A model generated the notes under the pieces. That model did not search any database and was not told the DNA's origin. It saw only the letters and a program-made list of their open reading frames with translations. From contig JADJIS010000002.1 of the NCBI GenBank assembly GCA_016706865.1, positions 186,001 through 250,000 on the forward strand: a stretch of DNA of 64,000 nt, in the 5' to 3' direction. Made by a program: the position numbers and the translations under genes. Positions 1-9,062 of the stretch are shown piece by piece; position 1 is the first letter of the stretch, and each line of letters starts with the position of its first letter. The stretch comes from Bacteroidota bacterium. Lineage in GTDB: Bacteria; Bacteroidota; Bacteroidia; Chitinophagales; BACL12.

Positions 1-18
1 GTGAAGAAAAAAATAATA

Positions 19-744
19 TTATGGAGAAACAACCATAGGAACTTCCATAATTAATATTTCTGCAATATCGCTTTCTGCCAAAATATTAAATTGCTCATGT
101 TCCAATACACCAAATCCATCTCTTTCGTTCAGCGATTGGTCGTTTATTTTTATATCTCCCTTTAAAATAAAAAAATACACACCATTTCCTTTTTTATGTA
201 AGGAATAATTTAGTTCGGTATTTTTTTCCAGTTTGCCAAGATGAAACCAGGCGTCCTGATGTATCCAAACACCGGCATCTTCTGCTATAGGTGAAAGAAT
301 TTGTTGCAATTTATTTTTGCTGTCCTCGGGATTCAATGTGATCTGATCATATCGTGGCTCCACATTTTTTTTATTCGGGAAAACCCATATCTGTAAAAAT
401 TTTACAGGTTTATCTTTATTCTTATTGTATTCGCTGTGGGCAACACCTGTTCCGGCGCTCATTACCTGAATATCACCCTGTTTAATCACGGTTTTGTTGC
501 CCATACTGTCCTCATGCTCCAGATCTCCTTCCAGAGGAATGGAAATGATCTCCATATTGTCGTGCGGATGTTTGCCAAAACCCATTCCCGCTGCAACCGT
601 ATCGTCGTTTAAGACCCTTAATACACCAAAATGTATCCTTTCAGGATCGTAATAAGCCGCAAAACTGAAGGTATGATAACTGTTCAGCCAGCCGTGATCA
701 GCGTGTCCGCGGGTGTTTGCTTTGTGTAAAATGGTATTTTTCAT
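19..744 (-). CDS. Pirin family protein (bicupin)
   Basis: Pirins are bicupin metalloproteins; some members are quercetinases or transcription cofactors. The N-terminal half carries the family signature: HADHGW near residue 14, HFGVLRVLNDD, and GKHPHDNMEI followed by LEGDLEHEDSMGN, which supplies the His/Glu metal ligands. The C-terminal cupin (from about residue 150) is more diverged, as is normal for the family. I start it at the ATG giving MKNTILHKANTRG, with AAGGA a few bases upstream; an in-frame extension upstream does not look like the family N-terminus. It is divergent from the T9SS gene at 972, across an AT-rich gap holding a long palindrome. Substrate and physiological role are unknown. 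The family assignment is secure. Confidence 0.9.
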   Translation of the reverse strand: MKNTILHKANTRGHADHGWLNSYHTFSFAAYYDPERIHFGVLRVLNDDTVAAGMGFGKHPHDNMEIISIPLEGDLEHEDSMGNKTVIKQGDIQVMSAGTGVAHSEYNKNKDKPVKFLQIWVFPNKKNVEPRYDQITLNPEDSKNKLQQILSPIAEDAGVWIHQDAWFHLGKLEKNTELNYSLHKKGNGVYFFILKGDIKINDQSLNERDGFGVLEHEQFNILAESDIAEILIMEVPMVVSP

Positions 745-791
745 ATTGTTCCTTAGTTTAATTGAGGAATTGAGCCTCAAAATTAGTGCAA

Positions 792-813
792 TATATATGT
801 ATATACATATATA
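792..813. promoter_or_regulatory. 22-bp perfect palindrome in divergent intergenic region
   Basis: A perfect palindrome centred on ATGTATATACAT lies between the divergent pirin gene and the secreted-protein gene, about 50 bp upstream of the pirin start codon. It could be an operator or a cruciform-forming AT tract. The low-complexity TA composition means chance is a real alternative. Confidence 0.35.
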
Positions 814-971
814 ATTATAAAAAGTTCAAATAACTGAATTTTTTGCCAAAATTATTTCTAACTCATATTTAACAAAATAAGCAGCGGAAAAGATCCATTA
901 TGAAAACCGGGTATAATTATCTATATTTAACATCCTTAACAAAATGCTCCCGATTCGTGAAACAAATCCTT

Positions 972-1856
972 ATGAAGACAAATAAATTTGCACTCTCTGA
1001 TTATGCTAAAATTGCCGCCGTCTTATTAATTTCACATACAAAGACAAATGCACAGGTAATTTATACCGATTTGGATCCTGATATTGAATTACTGTTGGAT
1101 CATGAAACCGCAGGTATAGATATTGATGATAATGGTCTGGTAGATTTTGTATTTTTGAGAACATCCGGTTCTTATTACACATGGTATAGTGGAACCGAGC
1201 TGCGTTTCAGACAGGCAGACTGGGTTTTGCCATACGAATCTACTAATGGTATTCTTGGTGGTCCTGCAACACCAAGTAATAGTTGGAATAATTTAGTCCC
1301 TCCATTAAATACAAGTTTTTTAATAAGTAGTAAAATGTATTTTCAGAATACGAGTTACCAATTTATGTCATTTGGATTTTATAAAGAATCAGGAAACTGG
1401 TTTTATGCATTTGTATTTCCGGTGTGGAATCCCTTAGAAGGTGATAATAAATACATGGGGGTAAAATTTATAGATAGCAATGATTGTTTTCACTATGGAT
1501 GGATACGTTGCGAAATTGAGGATTCATGCAAGCGATTAATTATTAAAGATTATGCATATGAATTGGAATGTGATGCTCCAATTGCTGCCGGAAGTATGGT
1601 GAGTTATGTGGATGTAGAAAATGAAAACACGTTTGATGGAACTGTGTATAGTTTTGATAAAACTGTTTATGTTAAATTGAACGGTGAGAGTAATAATTCC
1701 CTAATAAATATTTATGATATACTTGGGAAAGAAATATATTCGGGAGAATTACTAGATCAATTTACGGAAATTAAATTAAACAATGTAATCGGAATTTATC
1801 TGGTAGAAATAATTGCAGAAACAGGAAGATTATCGAAAAAGATATATTTGAATTGA
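972..1856 (+). CDS. Secreted protein with T9SS C-terminal sorting domain, tandem copy 1
   Basis: Function unknown. I see a short N-terminal segment (MKTNKFALSDYAKIAAVLL, then TNAQ) that acts as a signal peptide, a body of about 200 residues with DIDDNGLVDFVF (an EF/dockerin-like calcium-loop style), and a C-terminal domain of about 75 residues with the YSFDK...INIYDILGKEIYSG...GIYLVEI pattern typical of T9SS type A sorting. This start is preferred over an upstream in-frame one at 900 because it aligns exactly with the start of the next gene. The protein is a clear paralogue of the product of 1859-2782: both contain a YTD(L/I)DPDI motif after the signal peptide and HYGWIRC plus LIIKDYA in the body. 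Only 2 bp separate the genes, so they probably form one transcript. Expected location is the cell surface or outside the cell. Confidence 0.75.
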   Translation: MKTNKFALSDYAKIAAVLLISHTKTNAQVIYTDLDPDIELLLDHETAGIDIDDNGLVDFVFLRTSGSYYTWYSGTELRFRQADWVLPYESTNGILGGPATPSNSWNNLVPPLNTSFLISSKMYFQNTSYQFMSFGFYKESGNWFYAFVFPVWNPLEGDNKYMGVKFIDSNDCFHYGWIRCEIEDSCKRLIIKDYAYELECDAPIAAGSMVSYVDVENENTFDGTVYSFDKTVYVKLNGESNNSLINIYDILGKEIYSGELLDQFTEIKLNNVIGIYLVEIIAETGRLSKKIYLN

Positions 1857-1858
1857 TT

Positions 1859-2782
1859 ATGAAGTCGTACAAATTTACAATCTCCGATTATGCCAAAATT
1901 GCCGCTGTTTTGCTAATTCCGACTTCGAAAGCACATGCACAAGTTATTTATACTGATATCGACCCCGATATTGTTTTAGATACCTATGAGGAAAATGGAT
2001 TTGTTGATATGGATAATAACGGCACATTTGATTTTTCTTTTCAACGTGGTAATACTCAGTATTCAACACTAACGTATTCAGGAGGTGCTGGACATACTTT
2101 TACAAGAACAGTAATATGGGCATCATTTCCTGATTCACCTGACAATGAAATTGCAGGGAGTTATAATACATTTTCAAGTTCGTTCACTCGGTATTATCCA
2201 TATGCTATTCACCTTGGTGATATAATTGCAATAGATGGACCCGATGGTTTAAGTTTTCAGGATTGGCCATTTCAGAGGATGGCTTACAAACTAAAAATTG
2301 ATGGTGGAAATATTACCGGCTCAGGTGGAAATTGGTTCCCCGAAAAAATCGACCGTTATCTGGGAGTTCATTTTGTGGATGGCGACGAAAATTATCATTA
2401 TGGATGGATACGTTGCAGTGTTATAGACTCAGGAGATGTATTAATTATTAAAGATTATGCATTTGAAATGGAAGTAGATAAACCCATTTATGCGGGTGAT
2501 ACCATAAATTTTACTGGTGTTGAAGAAATACATTTACCTGGAATTATTATTTATAGTTTTGAACGTGATATTTACATTATTGCAGATGAAAAATATCTCA
2601 ATTCCAAAGAGGTAAAAACAGCATCTGTTAAAATCTTAAATCTCTCCGGTGAATTAATATATGAAACTACTTTAAATGAAAAAAACACGAAAATAACATT
2701 TGATGAATTACCTGCTTCTTTATATTTGGTGGAAGTGACATTAGGGAATGATAAAATGGTAAAAAAAGTAATTTTGCAATGA
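1859..2782 (+). CDS. Secreted protein with T9SS C-terminal sorting domain, tandem copy 2
   Basis: Paralogue of the preceding gene; function unknown. N-terminus MKSYKFTISDYAKIAAVLL with KAHAQ matches the signal region of copy 1. The body carries FVDMDNNGTFDFSF, HYGWIRC and LIIKDYAFE. The C-terminal segment (KILNLSGELIYETTL...LPASLYLVEVTLG...KKVILQ) is a T9SS type A sorting domain. I use the ATG that aligns with copy 1 rather than a TTG six bases upstream that overlaps the previous stop. The central 100 residues differ much more than the ends, which suggests duplication followed by divergence of a surface-exposed part. Confidence 0.75.
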   Translation: MKSYKFTISDYAKIAAVLLIPTSKAHAQVIYTDIDPDIVLDTYEENGFVDMDNNGTFDFSFQRGNTQYSTLTYSGGAGHTFTRTVIWASFPDSPDNEIAGSYNTFSSSFTRYYPYAIHLGDIIAIDGPDGLSFQDWPFQRMAYKLKIDGGNITGSGGNWFPEKIDRYLGVHFVDGDENYHYGWIRCSVIDSGDVLIIKDYAFEMEVDKPIYAGDTINFTGVEEIHLPGIIIYSFERDIYIIADEKYLNSKEVKTASVKILNLSGELIYETTLNEKNTKITFDELPASLYLVEVTLGNDKMVKKVILQ

Positions 2783-3442
2783 GCAGTTTTATTTCATTAT
2801 CTGAAGTCTAAAATGATTGCATGGCGATATATTTGAATTAAAATCTAATTTCTATTATATTAAATGACTTTAAATAAGCTAAAATTTTAATTAATTATAG
2901 TCAAAATATTTGTATCAGAAAACGTACAATTTTATAATTAATAATATACCTTTCTTATAATTTGGGCGTTCATACCATGTAACAACACACATTAACTTAG
3001 TATTCTGTTGATTTTGGGTTAAAATGCCCCGGAACATAAGCGGGGTAAAGGTTTCGGCGGCTTTAAAGATTTTTTAGGTAAGCATTATGTTAAGTTAACG
3101 GTTCCAATATGTAGATGTGGTTAAACTTTTGTAACATTTTTCTTAAGCTAAACTACATTTTTACAAGCATCCAAATTTTTTTATGAAATCTTTTCCCCAT
3201 TTCATATGTTTATTTCAACATTAGTTGTCACCCTTTTCAAAGATACACATTAATAAAAAATATATGTGTACGGAGGCAATGTAGGGTATAACAAACATAA
3301 TACGATTTATAAACAGGGTAGTGGAAAAATAGCACTTGTTTGTAAACAGTTTTATGTCATACTTTCGTAAAACCTCTCGAAAAAAATCCGAGAGGTTTTT
3401 CTGTCAAATACCGAATCGAAACCGTTACCAACATCGTCTAAT
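2783..3442. other. 660-bp gene-free region, probable regulatory leader of nrdJ
   Basis: No open reading frame of note. Structures seen: a CCCCG/CGGGG hairpin with a 9-nt loop at 3027-3045 (extended by two more pairs, one G-T); a TACACAT/ATGTGTA inverted repeat at 3244-3270; and a 9-bp hairpin at 3371-3397. The gene downstream encodes a B12-dependent enzyme, so a cobalamin-type riboswitch was considered, but I could not find the canonical B12 box. A weak promoter (TTTG at 3339-3342, TACTTTCG at 3360-3367) would place transcription start at the 3371 hairpin. Confidence 0.4.
3371..3400 (+). terminator. Strong hairpin with T-tract upstream of nrdJ
   Basis: AACCTCTCG (3371-3379) pairs perfectly with CGAGAGGTT (3389-3397) around a 9-nt A-rich loop and is followed by Ts. 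It has the form of an intrinsic terminator. It sits only about 45 bp before the nrdJ start, so it could end transcription from upstream, act as an attenuator, or form a 5' stabilising hairpin. Confidence 0.5.
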
Positions 3443-6400
3443 ATGGCCAAGAACAAACAACACAGCACAGGGCTAAAATTTGCCCGTTATTTCACCAAAG
3501 AAGGAGTGAGTCCCTTCGATATGTATGAATTTGAACTCCGTTCCTCTGTAATTAGAAACACTACAGGAGATTCGGTTTTTGAAATGCATAATGTAGAAGT
3601 TCCAAAAGAATGGAGTCAGGTTGCCACTGATATTCTCGCACAAAAATATTTTCGCAAAGCAGGAGTTCCGCTTGCCGATGGAACAATGGGAAGTGAAACT
3701 TCCATTAAACAAGTTGCACATCGTTTAGCCGATTGTTGGAAACAATGGGGAGAAAAACATAATTACTTTTCATCGTCTGCCGATGCAACAGTTTTTTATG
3801 AAGAACTCGTATATATGATAGTGGGGCAAATGGCCGCTCCAAATTCACCACAATGGTTTAATACAGGTTTATATTCAGCATATGGTATAAAAGGAAAAGC
3901 ACAGGGTCATTATTATGTTGATCCTCAATCAGGAGAATTAAAAAAATCAACCTCTGCATATGAGCGCCCTCAGCCTCATGCATGTTTTATATTAAGTGTG
4001 GATGATGATCTTGTTAATCCAGGAGGAATTATGGATCTGTGGACACGTGAGGCACGTATTTTTAAATATGGCTCCGGTGTTGGAACTAATTATTCGAAAA
4101 TTCGCGGAGAGGGTGAAAAACTTTCCGGTGGTGGAACATCAAGTGGTTTATTGAGTTTCTTAAAAATTGGAGATGCTGCAGCCGGTGCAATTAAATCGGG
4201 CGGAACAACACGTCGCGCAGCTAAAATGGTTTGTCTCGACCTTGATCACCCTGAAATTGAAAATTTTGTGGAGTGGAAAGTGAAGGAAGAAGATAAGGTT
4301 GCCGCATTAATTGCTGCAGGATATTCTTCCGATTATGAAGGCGAAGCATATCGCACAGTTGCGGGACAAAATTCCAATAACTCTGTTCGTATCCCGAATA
4401 AATTCTTTAAAGTATTAGAAGAGAACGGCGATTGGGAATTAATTGGTCGCTCCAACGGTAAAGTTTTCAAAACCGTGGAAGCACGCAAACTCTGGGAAAA
4501 AATTGCCTACGCGGCTTGGCGTTGTGCTGATCCCGGAATGCAATACGATACTACTATTAATGAGTGGCATACTTGTCCGCAATCGGGACCAATTAATGCA
4601 TCAAATCCTTGCAGTGAATACATGTTTTTAGATAATACTGCATGTAATCTCGCATCCATTAATTTGCGTAAGTTTTATGATGATGATAAATTAATATTTA
4701 ATGTGGAAGCATTTGAACATGCTTGCCGTATATGGACCGTTGTATTAGAAATATCCGTTTTAATGGCGCAATTCCCAAGTAAGGAAGTTGCACAATTATC
4801 TTATGAATTCAGAACCTTAGGTTTAGGTTTTGCGAATTTAGGATCTGTATTAATGATCTCCGGAATTCCTTACGATAGCGATAAGGCTCGTGCAATTGCA
4901 GGATCTATTTCTGCGATCATGACGGGTATATCTTACAAAACTTCCGCAGAAATGGCAGCAGCTCTCGGAACCTTTAAAGGATACGAATTAAATAAAGCAG
5001 ACATGATGCGTGTAATGCGCAATCACCGTTATGCAGCATATAATGCAGCGGATAATTATGAAGGTCTGGAAATTAAACCAATGGGAATTGATCAGGCTTT
5101 ATGTCCTGAATATTTATTGAAAGCTGCGTGCAATGCATGGGACGGCGCTTTACAATTAGGAGAAGAACACGGTTACAGAAATGCACAGGCAACTGTAATT
5201 GCTCCAACCGGAACAATTGGTTTATTAATGGATTGTGATACCACCGGTGTTGAACCGGATTTCGCTTTGGTGAAATTTAAAAAATTATCAGGTGGTGGTT
5301 ATTTTAAAATAATTAATCAATCAATTCCGCTTGCATTAAAAAATCTCGGATATAAAGATGAGAGCATAGAAGCAATTGTTAATTATGCGAAAGGAACTGG
5401 TACATTAAAAAATGCACCACATGTTAATTTCGAAACATTAAAACAAAAAGGATTTACCGAACAGGAAATTTTACATGTAGATAAAGTTGTGGCTGCTGCA
5501 TTCGAAATAAGTTTTGCATTTAATGTATTTACATTAGGTGTTCCAACTTTAGAAAGATTGGGTTACAGTGAAGAACATTATACAGAGCCAGGATTTAATT
5601 TATTGCGTGCATTAGGATTTACGAAAGACCAAATTGAAGCCGCAAACGATCATATCTGTGGAACCATGACCATTGAAGGTGCGCCGTTATTACAGGAAAA
5701 ACATTATTCTGTTTTTGATTGTGCAAATAAATGCGGAAAAATTGGGGAGCGTTATATTCATCAGCATGGACATATCCGTATGATGGGTGCAGTGCAACCA
5801 TTTATTTCGGGAGCAATTTCAAAAACAATTAATCTTCCACACGAAGCAACCATTGAAGATATTGAAAGCTGTTATTTAATGAGCTGGCAATTGGGATTAA
5901 AAGCAAATGCGCTTTATCGCGACGGTTCAAAATTATCGCAGCCATTATCAACAAAAAGCGATTCGAAAGAAACTACCGAAGCTCCAAAACATGTTTGGAC
6001 ATCGGAAGAAGTTTTGGAAGCAGCACGTTCAATAATTATGCAGTCAACTGACACCATTTTCAAACGTCAGTTGTCAAGAGTGGTTGAACGCAAAAAATTA
6101 CCATCCAAACGTTCAGGATTTACGCAAAAATCAAAAATTGGCGGACAAACAATATTTGTAAGAACAGGGGAATATGAAGATCAGACACTTGGAGAGATCT
6201 TTATTGATATGCATAAGGAAGGAGCTTCTTTCCGTTCGTTGTTGAACTGTTTTGCCATTGCAGTTTCCATCGGATTACAATACGGAGTTCCATTAGAAGA
6301 ATACACCGATAAATTCACCTTCACGCGTTTCGAACCGAGTGGACCTGTTGATCACCCGAACATTAAATTCAGTACTTCCATAGTTGATTATGTATTCCGT

Positions 6401-6727
6401 TTGTTGGCGTTTGAATATTTAAACAGAACAGATCTTGTGCATATTGCTCCGGAAGAAATGGAACAGCGCGAAGTGAGCACGCAGGATATTTCCACGGAAG
6501 CAACCGGTAATTATCCAGTAACTGAACCGATCGCTGAAAAACAAACTAAAAAAGAACCTGTTGAGAAAAAAACAGCAGTGAAATATGAAATTTTAGACGC
6601 AGCGGAAGCAGCAAACAAATCGCTGATGGGAGATGCACCTCCTTGTCCTAAATGTGGTCACACCACCATTCGCAACGGCACTTGTTACAAGTGTTTGAAT
6701 TGCGGAGAGAGTTTGGGATGCAGTTGA
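3443..6727 (+). CDS. nrdJ: Vitamin B12-dependent (class II) ribonucleotide reductase
   Basis: Reduces ribonucleotides to deoxyribonucleotides using adenosylcobalamin to generate the thiyl radical; works without oxygen dependence in the cytoplasm. Visible motifs: the redox cysteine C181 (PHACFIL); NPCSEY at 388-393 with the radical cysteine C390, N388 and E392; the second redox cysteine C401, 11 residues after C390 as in class II enzymes; and the substrate-phosphate loop APTGTIG from 587. A C-terminal cysteine cluster (CPKC at 1068-1071, CYKCLNC at 1081-1087, C1093) resembles a zinc ribbon and probably shuttles electrons. At 1,094 residues it is full length for the long B12-dependent type. Followed by an intrinsic terminator, so it is probably monocistronic. 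Confidence 0.97.
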   Translation: MAKNKQHSTGLKFARYFTKEGVSPFDMYEFELRSSVIRNTTGDSVFEMHNVEVPKEWSQVATDILAQKYFRKAGVPLADGTMGSETSIKQVAHRLADCWKQWGEKHNYFSSSADATVFYEELVYMIVGQMAAPNSPQWFNTGLYSAYGIKGKAQGHYYVDPQSGELKKSTSAYERPQPHACFILSVDDDLVNPGGIMDLWTREARIFKYGSGVGTNYSKIRGEGEKLSGGGTSSGLLSFLKIGDAAAGAIKSGGTTRRAAKMVCLDLDHPEIENFVEWKVKEEDKVAALIAAGYSSDYEGEAYRTVAGQNSNNSVRIPNKFFKVLEENGDWELIGRSNGKVFKTVEARKLWEKIAYAAWRCADPGMQYDTTINEWHTCPQSGPINASNPCSEYMFLDNTACNLASINLRKFYDDDKLIFNVEAFEHACRIWTVVLEISVLMAQFPSKEVAQLSYEFRTLGLGFANLGSVLMISGIPYDSDKARAIAGSISAIMTGISYKTSAEMAAALGTFKGYELNKADMMRVMRNHRYAAYNAADNYEGLEIKPMGIDQALCPEYLLKAACNAWDGALQLGEEHGYRNAQATVIAPTGTIGLLMDCDTTGVEPDFALVKFKKLSGGGYFKIINQSIPLALKNLGYKDESIEAIVNYAKGTGTLKNAPHVNFETLKQKGFTEQEILHVDKVVAAAFEISFAFNVFTLGVPTLERLGYSEEHYTEPGFNLLRALGFTKDQIEAANDHICGTMTIEGAPLLQEKHYSVFDCANKCGKIGERYIHQHGHIRMMGAVQPFISGAISKTINLPHEATIEDIESCYLMSWQLGLKANALYRDGSKLSQPLSTKSDSKETTEAPKHVWTSEEVLEAARSIIMQSTDTIFKRQLSRVVERKKLPSKRSGFTQKSKIGGQTIFVRTGEYEDQTLGEIFIDMHKEGASFRSLLNCFAIAVSIGLQYGVPLEEYTDKFTFTRFEPSGPVDHPNIKFSTSIVDYVFRLLAFEYLNRTDLVHIAPEEMEQREVSTQDISTEATGNYPVTEPIAEKQTKKEPVEKKTAVKYEILDAAEAANKSLMGDAPPCPKCGHTTIRNGTCYKCLNCGESLGCS

Positions 6728-6751
6728 AACGTTAAAGTCTGATAAATAATA

Positions 6752-6783
6752 AAAACCGCTTTTAATATAGAGGCGGTTTTCTT
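6752..6783 (+). terminator. Intrinsic terminator of nrdJ
   Basis: AAAACCGC (6752-6759) pairs with GCGGTTTT (6773-6780), extended by a G-T and an A-T pair, followed by a T-rich stretch. It lies 25 bp after the nrdJ stop codon. Confidence 0.85.
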
Positions 6784-6805
6784 ATTTTGTGCAAGATTCA
6801 AGCAT

Positions 6806-7306
6806 ATGAAAAAAATCCACATCCAATTACCCGGGGTAATTCTGCTCACTTCCCTTTCCTTTCTCCTTTTCTCCTGTTCCGGAAAAAAGGGAACTCCGGA
6901 ACAAGTAACACTTAATTTTTTCGATTTGTTATACAACAAACACGATCTTGAAAAAGCCGAATTATTGGTAACCGATTCCAGTAAAGAAAAACTGAGAAAT
7001 GATTTTAAATTTATTGAAGGTGCATTACAAATTGTGGAAGAAAAAAATCCCACGCATTACGATTATAAAATTGCAGAACAAAAAACAATAATTAAAAATG
7101 ATTCTGCATTTGTATTTGTTACCAGTTCGCTTGATAAAACAGAAATGAAAATATTATTATTGAATGTAAATGATAGTTGGAAAATAGATTTTAATTACGA
7201 CGAACAATTAATTAATGCTGCAAATAAAGATCTGGTTAATGATGTTTTGGAGATAATGGAAAGTTTTGTTGATTCGGTGGGAGCGCAGAGCGGGACACAG
7301 GATTAA
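6806..7306 (+). CDS. Lipoprotein, DUF4878-like
   Basis: Exported lipoprotein: a hydrophobic N-terminal segment ends in a lipobox (LLFSC, Cys at about residue 24). The following 120 residues (TPEQVTLNFFDLLYNKHDLEKAELLVTD and a later WKIDFN) resemble the DUF4878/NTF2-like lumenal domains of Bacteroidota lipoproteins, which have a cystatin-like alpha+beta fold. No enzymatic residues are evident and the biological role is unknown. It stands alone between the nrdJ terminator and a repeat-filled gap. A near-promoter box (TTATTTTG, 6782-6789) lies just upstream of the ATG. The domain call is by resemblance only. Confidence 0.65.
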   Translation: MKKIHIQLPGVILLTSLSFLLFSCSGKKGTPEQVTLNFFDLLYNKHDLEKAELLVTDSSKEKLRNDFKFIEGALQIVEEKNPTHYDYKIAEQKTIIKNDSAFVFVTSSLDKTEMKILLLNVNDSWKIDFNYDEQLINAANKDLVNDVLEIMESFVDSVGAQSGTQD

Positions 7307-7854
7307 GGACATAGGACACGGGATGACATGGGACATTGGAAAAGGACATAGGTAAACAAACGGTGGAGAAAAATAGGAACCTGCCTGACGCGGTCAGGAG
7401 GCAGGCGCGGATAACGCGGATTGGGCGGATTTAAAAAGGATAAAAATAGGACATAAGACATAGGAAGTAGGACATAGGAAAACAAACGGTGGGATTTAGT
7501 AAAATTTCGCAAGAAATTTAAACTCCTTACTCCTCTCTCCTTTCTCCTCCCTCTGCCGCGGTTTATTGTTTTTCACCAACCGCAATTCGGAGGATAAACT
7601 TCATTATAGCATTAATCGATTAAGGACGTCAACTAGTAAATTATACTTTCATCTCTCCCTACTGTGACTGGTGAGAAACACCAAACCACGGCATCTGATT
7701 GTAAAATTTCGCAAGAAATTTAAACTCCTCTCTCCTTTCTCCTCACTCCTTATTTGAATGCAATTAAAATGTAAAAAATAGTTTTCTACGGAGCTATATT
7801 TATCAGTGTTACAAACTGCCCACTGCCCACTGCCCACTGTTTACTGCCCACTCC
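7307..7854. repeat. Composite intergenic repeat block 1
   Basis: Non-coding, between convergent genes. In order: GGACATAGG-type direct repeats (7307-7350 and 7437-7480); a GCGGATAACGCGGATT module (about 7405-7430); AAACGGTGGGATTTAGT followed by a 7-bp hairpin AAATTTC-GCAA-GAAATTT (7502-7519); a TAAACTCC plus CTCCTTTCTCC pyrimidine run; TTCGGAGGATAAACTTC (about 7582); a second copy of the GCAA-loop hairpin (7704-7721); CTACGGAGCTATATTTATCA (about 7787-7806); and tandem ACTGCCC units to about 7850. The same modules occur in the same order in other gaps of this window. Confidence 0.8.
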
Positions 7855-8976
7855 TTATTCCTCAAACGGATTCTGATATTCCGGATTATTTTTAAATCCT
7901 TCGTCGGTAAGTGTTTTTAGAAATGCAATAATCGCAGCTTTTTCATCCGCGGTTAATTGAACGCCGCCTTGAAATGCGAATTGCATAAAATTATCGGTGA
8001 AGGGTGTGTCTTTTACATCTTCGCTGTAATGATCAAGCACTTCTTCCAGTGTTGCGAAACGACCATCGTGCATGTAAGGTGCAGTTAATTCAATATTTCG
8101 AAGAGAAGGTGTTTTAAATTTTCCATAATCAAGAGTATCTCCTGTTACAGCGCCTAAACCGGCATCTAAAAAATCAACAAAACTCACTACAGAATCGAGT
8201 CCATTGTTGCGATATTGAAAATCGGTGAATAAACCAGCATTAATTCCATGACAGTGAAAACAATCTCCTCCATCCAGGGCATTAAATAATTCGAAACCCT
8301 GCACTTCCTGATCGGTTAAAAATAATTCTCCTGCTGCTGCTTTATCGTAACGTGAATTACCTGATACAATGGATTTAATAAATTGTGCAATTGCATTTGC
8401 AATATCATCATTCGTAATTTCTTCTACAGCAAATGCTTCGTAAAACATTTCAGGATAAAAATTGCTTCTGCTTAATTTCATAATTACATTCGGCATTATT
8501 TCATGCATTTCCACAGGATCCTGAATCGGTTTTATTGCCTGATCTTCCAAGGTAATTGCACGTCCATCCCAGAAAAAACCATTATCAAAAGGAGAATAAC
8601 CCAAATTATAAATCGGCATTGCATTTCTTTTTCCGGGGAGACCATCAATTCCAATACTAAATTGTATAGTATCAGAAAATGCGTGATTCACACTATGGCA
8701 ACTTGAACAGGATTGGGTGCTGTCGCCGGATAAAATAGGATCATAAAATAATTTCCTTCCCAATTCAACTCCTTTTGCAGTTAAGGGATTAATTACAGGA
8801 TATGGAAAAGGAGGAATTCCACCAACGGGTACAACATTATATGGGGTTGGATCATATACCCAGCCGTCGCCCGGCGGCTCTTCATCTGTAATTTCCGGAT
8901 CAATATCACATTGGGAGAATAAGATTATTATTCCGAAAAGGAAGCAACAGGTTAATATTGTGACTTTATTATTCAT
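7855..8976 (-). CDS. Di-haem cytochrome c peroxidase / MauG-MbnH-like lipoprotein (copy 1)
   Basis: Two c-type haem sites, CSSCH (90-94) and CFHCH (239-243), plus the family motif LTAPYMHDGR near residue 300, mark a bacterial di-haem peroxidase of the CcpA/MauG/MbnH superfamily. An N-terminal hydrophobic segment ends in a lipobox (LFSQC, Cys23), so it is probably anchored in the periplasm. Family members either reduce hydrogen peroxide or oxidise a partner protein's aromatic residues. Third in a row of three such genes downstream of an MbnP-like gene, which favours partner modification over simple peroxide removal. Very similar to copy 2 next door (shared IGIDG(L/F)PGKRN, FFWDGRA and a QNPFEE C-terminus), so a recent duplication. 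The exact reaction is not predictable from sequence. Confidence 0.88.
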   Translation of the reverse strand: MNNKVTILTCCFLFGIIILFSQCDIDPEITDEEPPGDGWVYDPTPYNVVPVGGIPPFPYPVINPLTAKGVELGRKLFYDPILSGDSTQSCSSCHSVNHAFSDTIQFSIGIDGLPGKRNAMPIYNLGYSPFDNGFFWDGRAITLEDQAIKPIQDPVEMHEIMPNVIMKLSRSNFYPEMFYEAFAVEEITNDDIANAIAQFIKSIVSGNSRYDKAAAGELFLTDQEVQGFELFNALDGGDCFHCHGINAGLFTDFQYRNNGLDSVVSFVDFLDAGLGAVTGDTLDYGKFKTPSLRNIELTAPYMHDGRFATLEEVLDHYSEDVKDTPFTDNFMQFAFQGGVQLTADEKAAIIAFLKTLTDEGFKNNPEYQNPFEE

Positions 8977-9062
8977 AATTGTTTAACCGAAATTTATAAA
9001 AACAGAACAAATCTAAAATTACAATCCGGTAATATCCTTGATTCAGTGGTATAAAGAACAAA

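Noticed and set aside
2783..3442. Canonical cobalamin riboswitch
   Set aside because: I could not find a convincing B12-box or the conserved core; only generic hairpins are visible. A covariance-model search is still needed.
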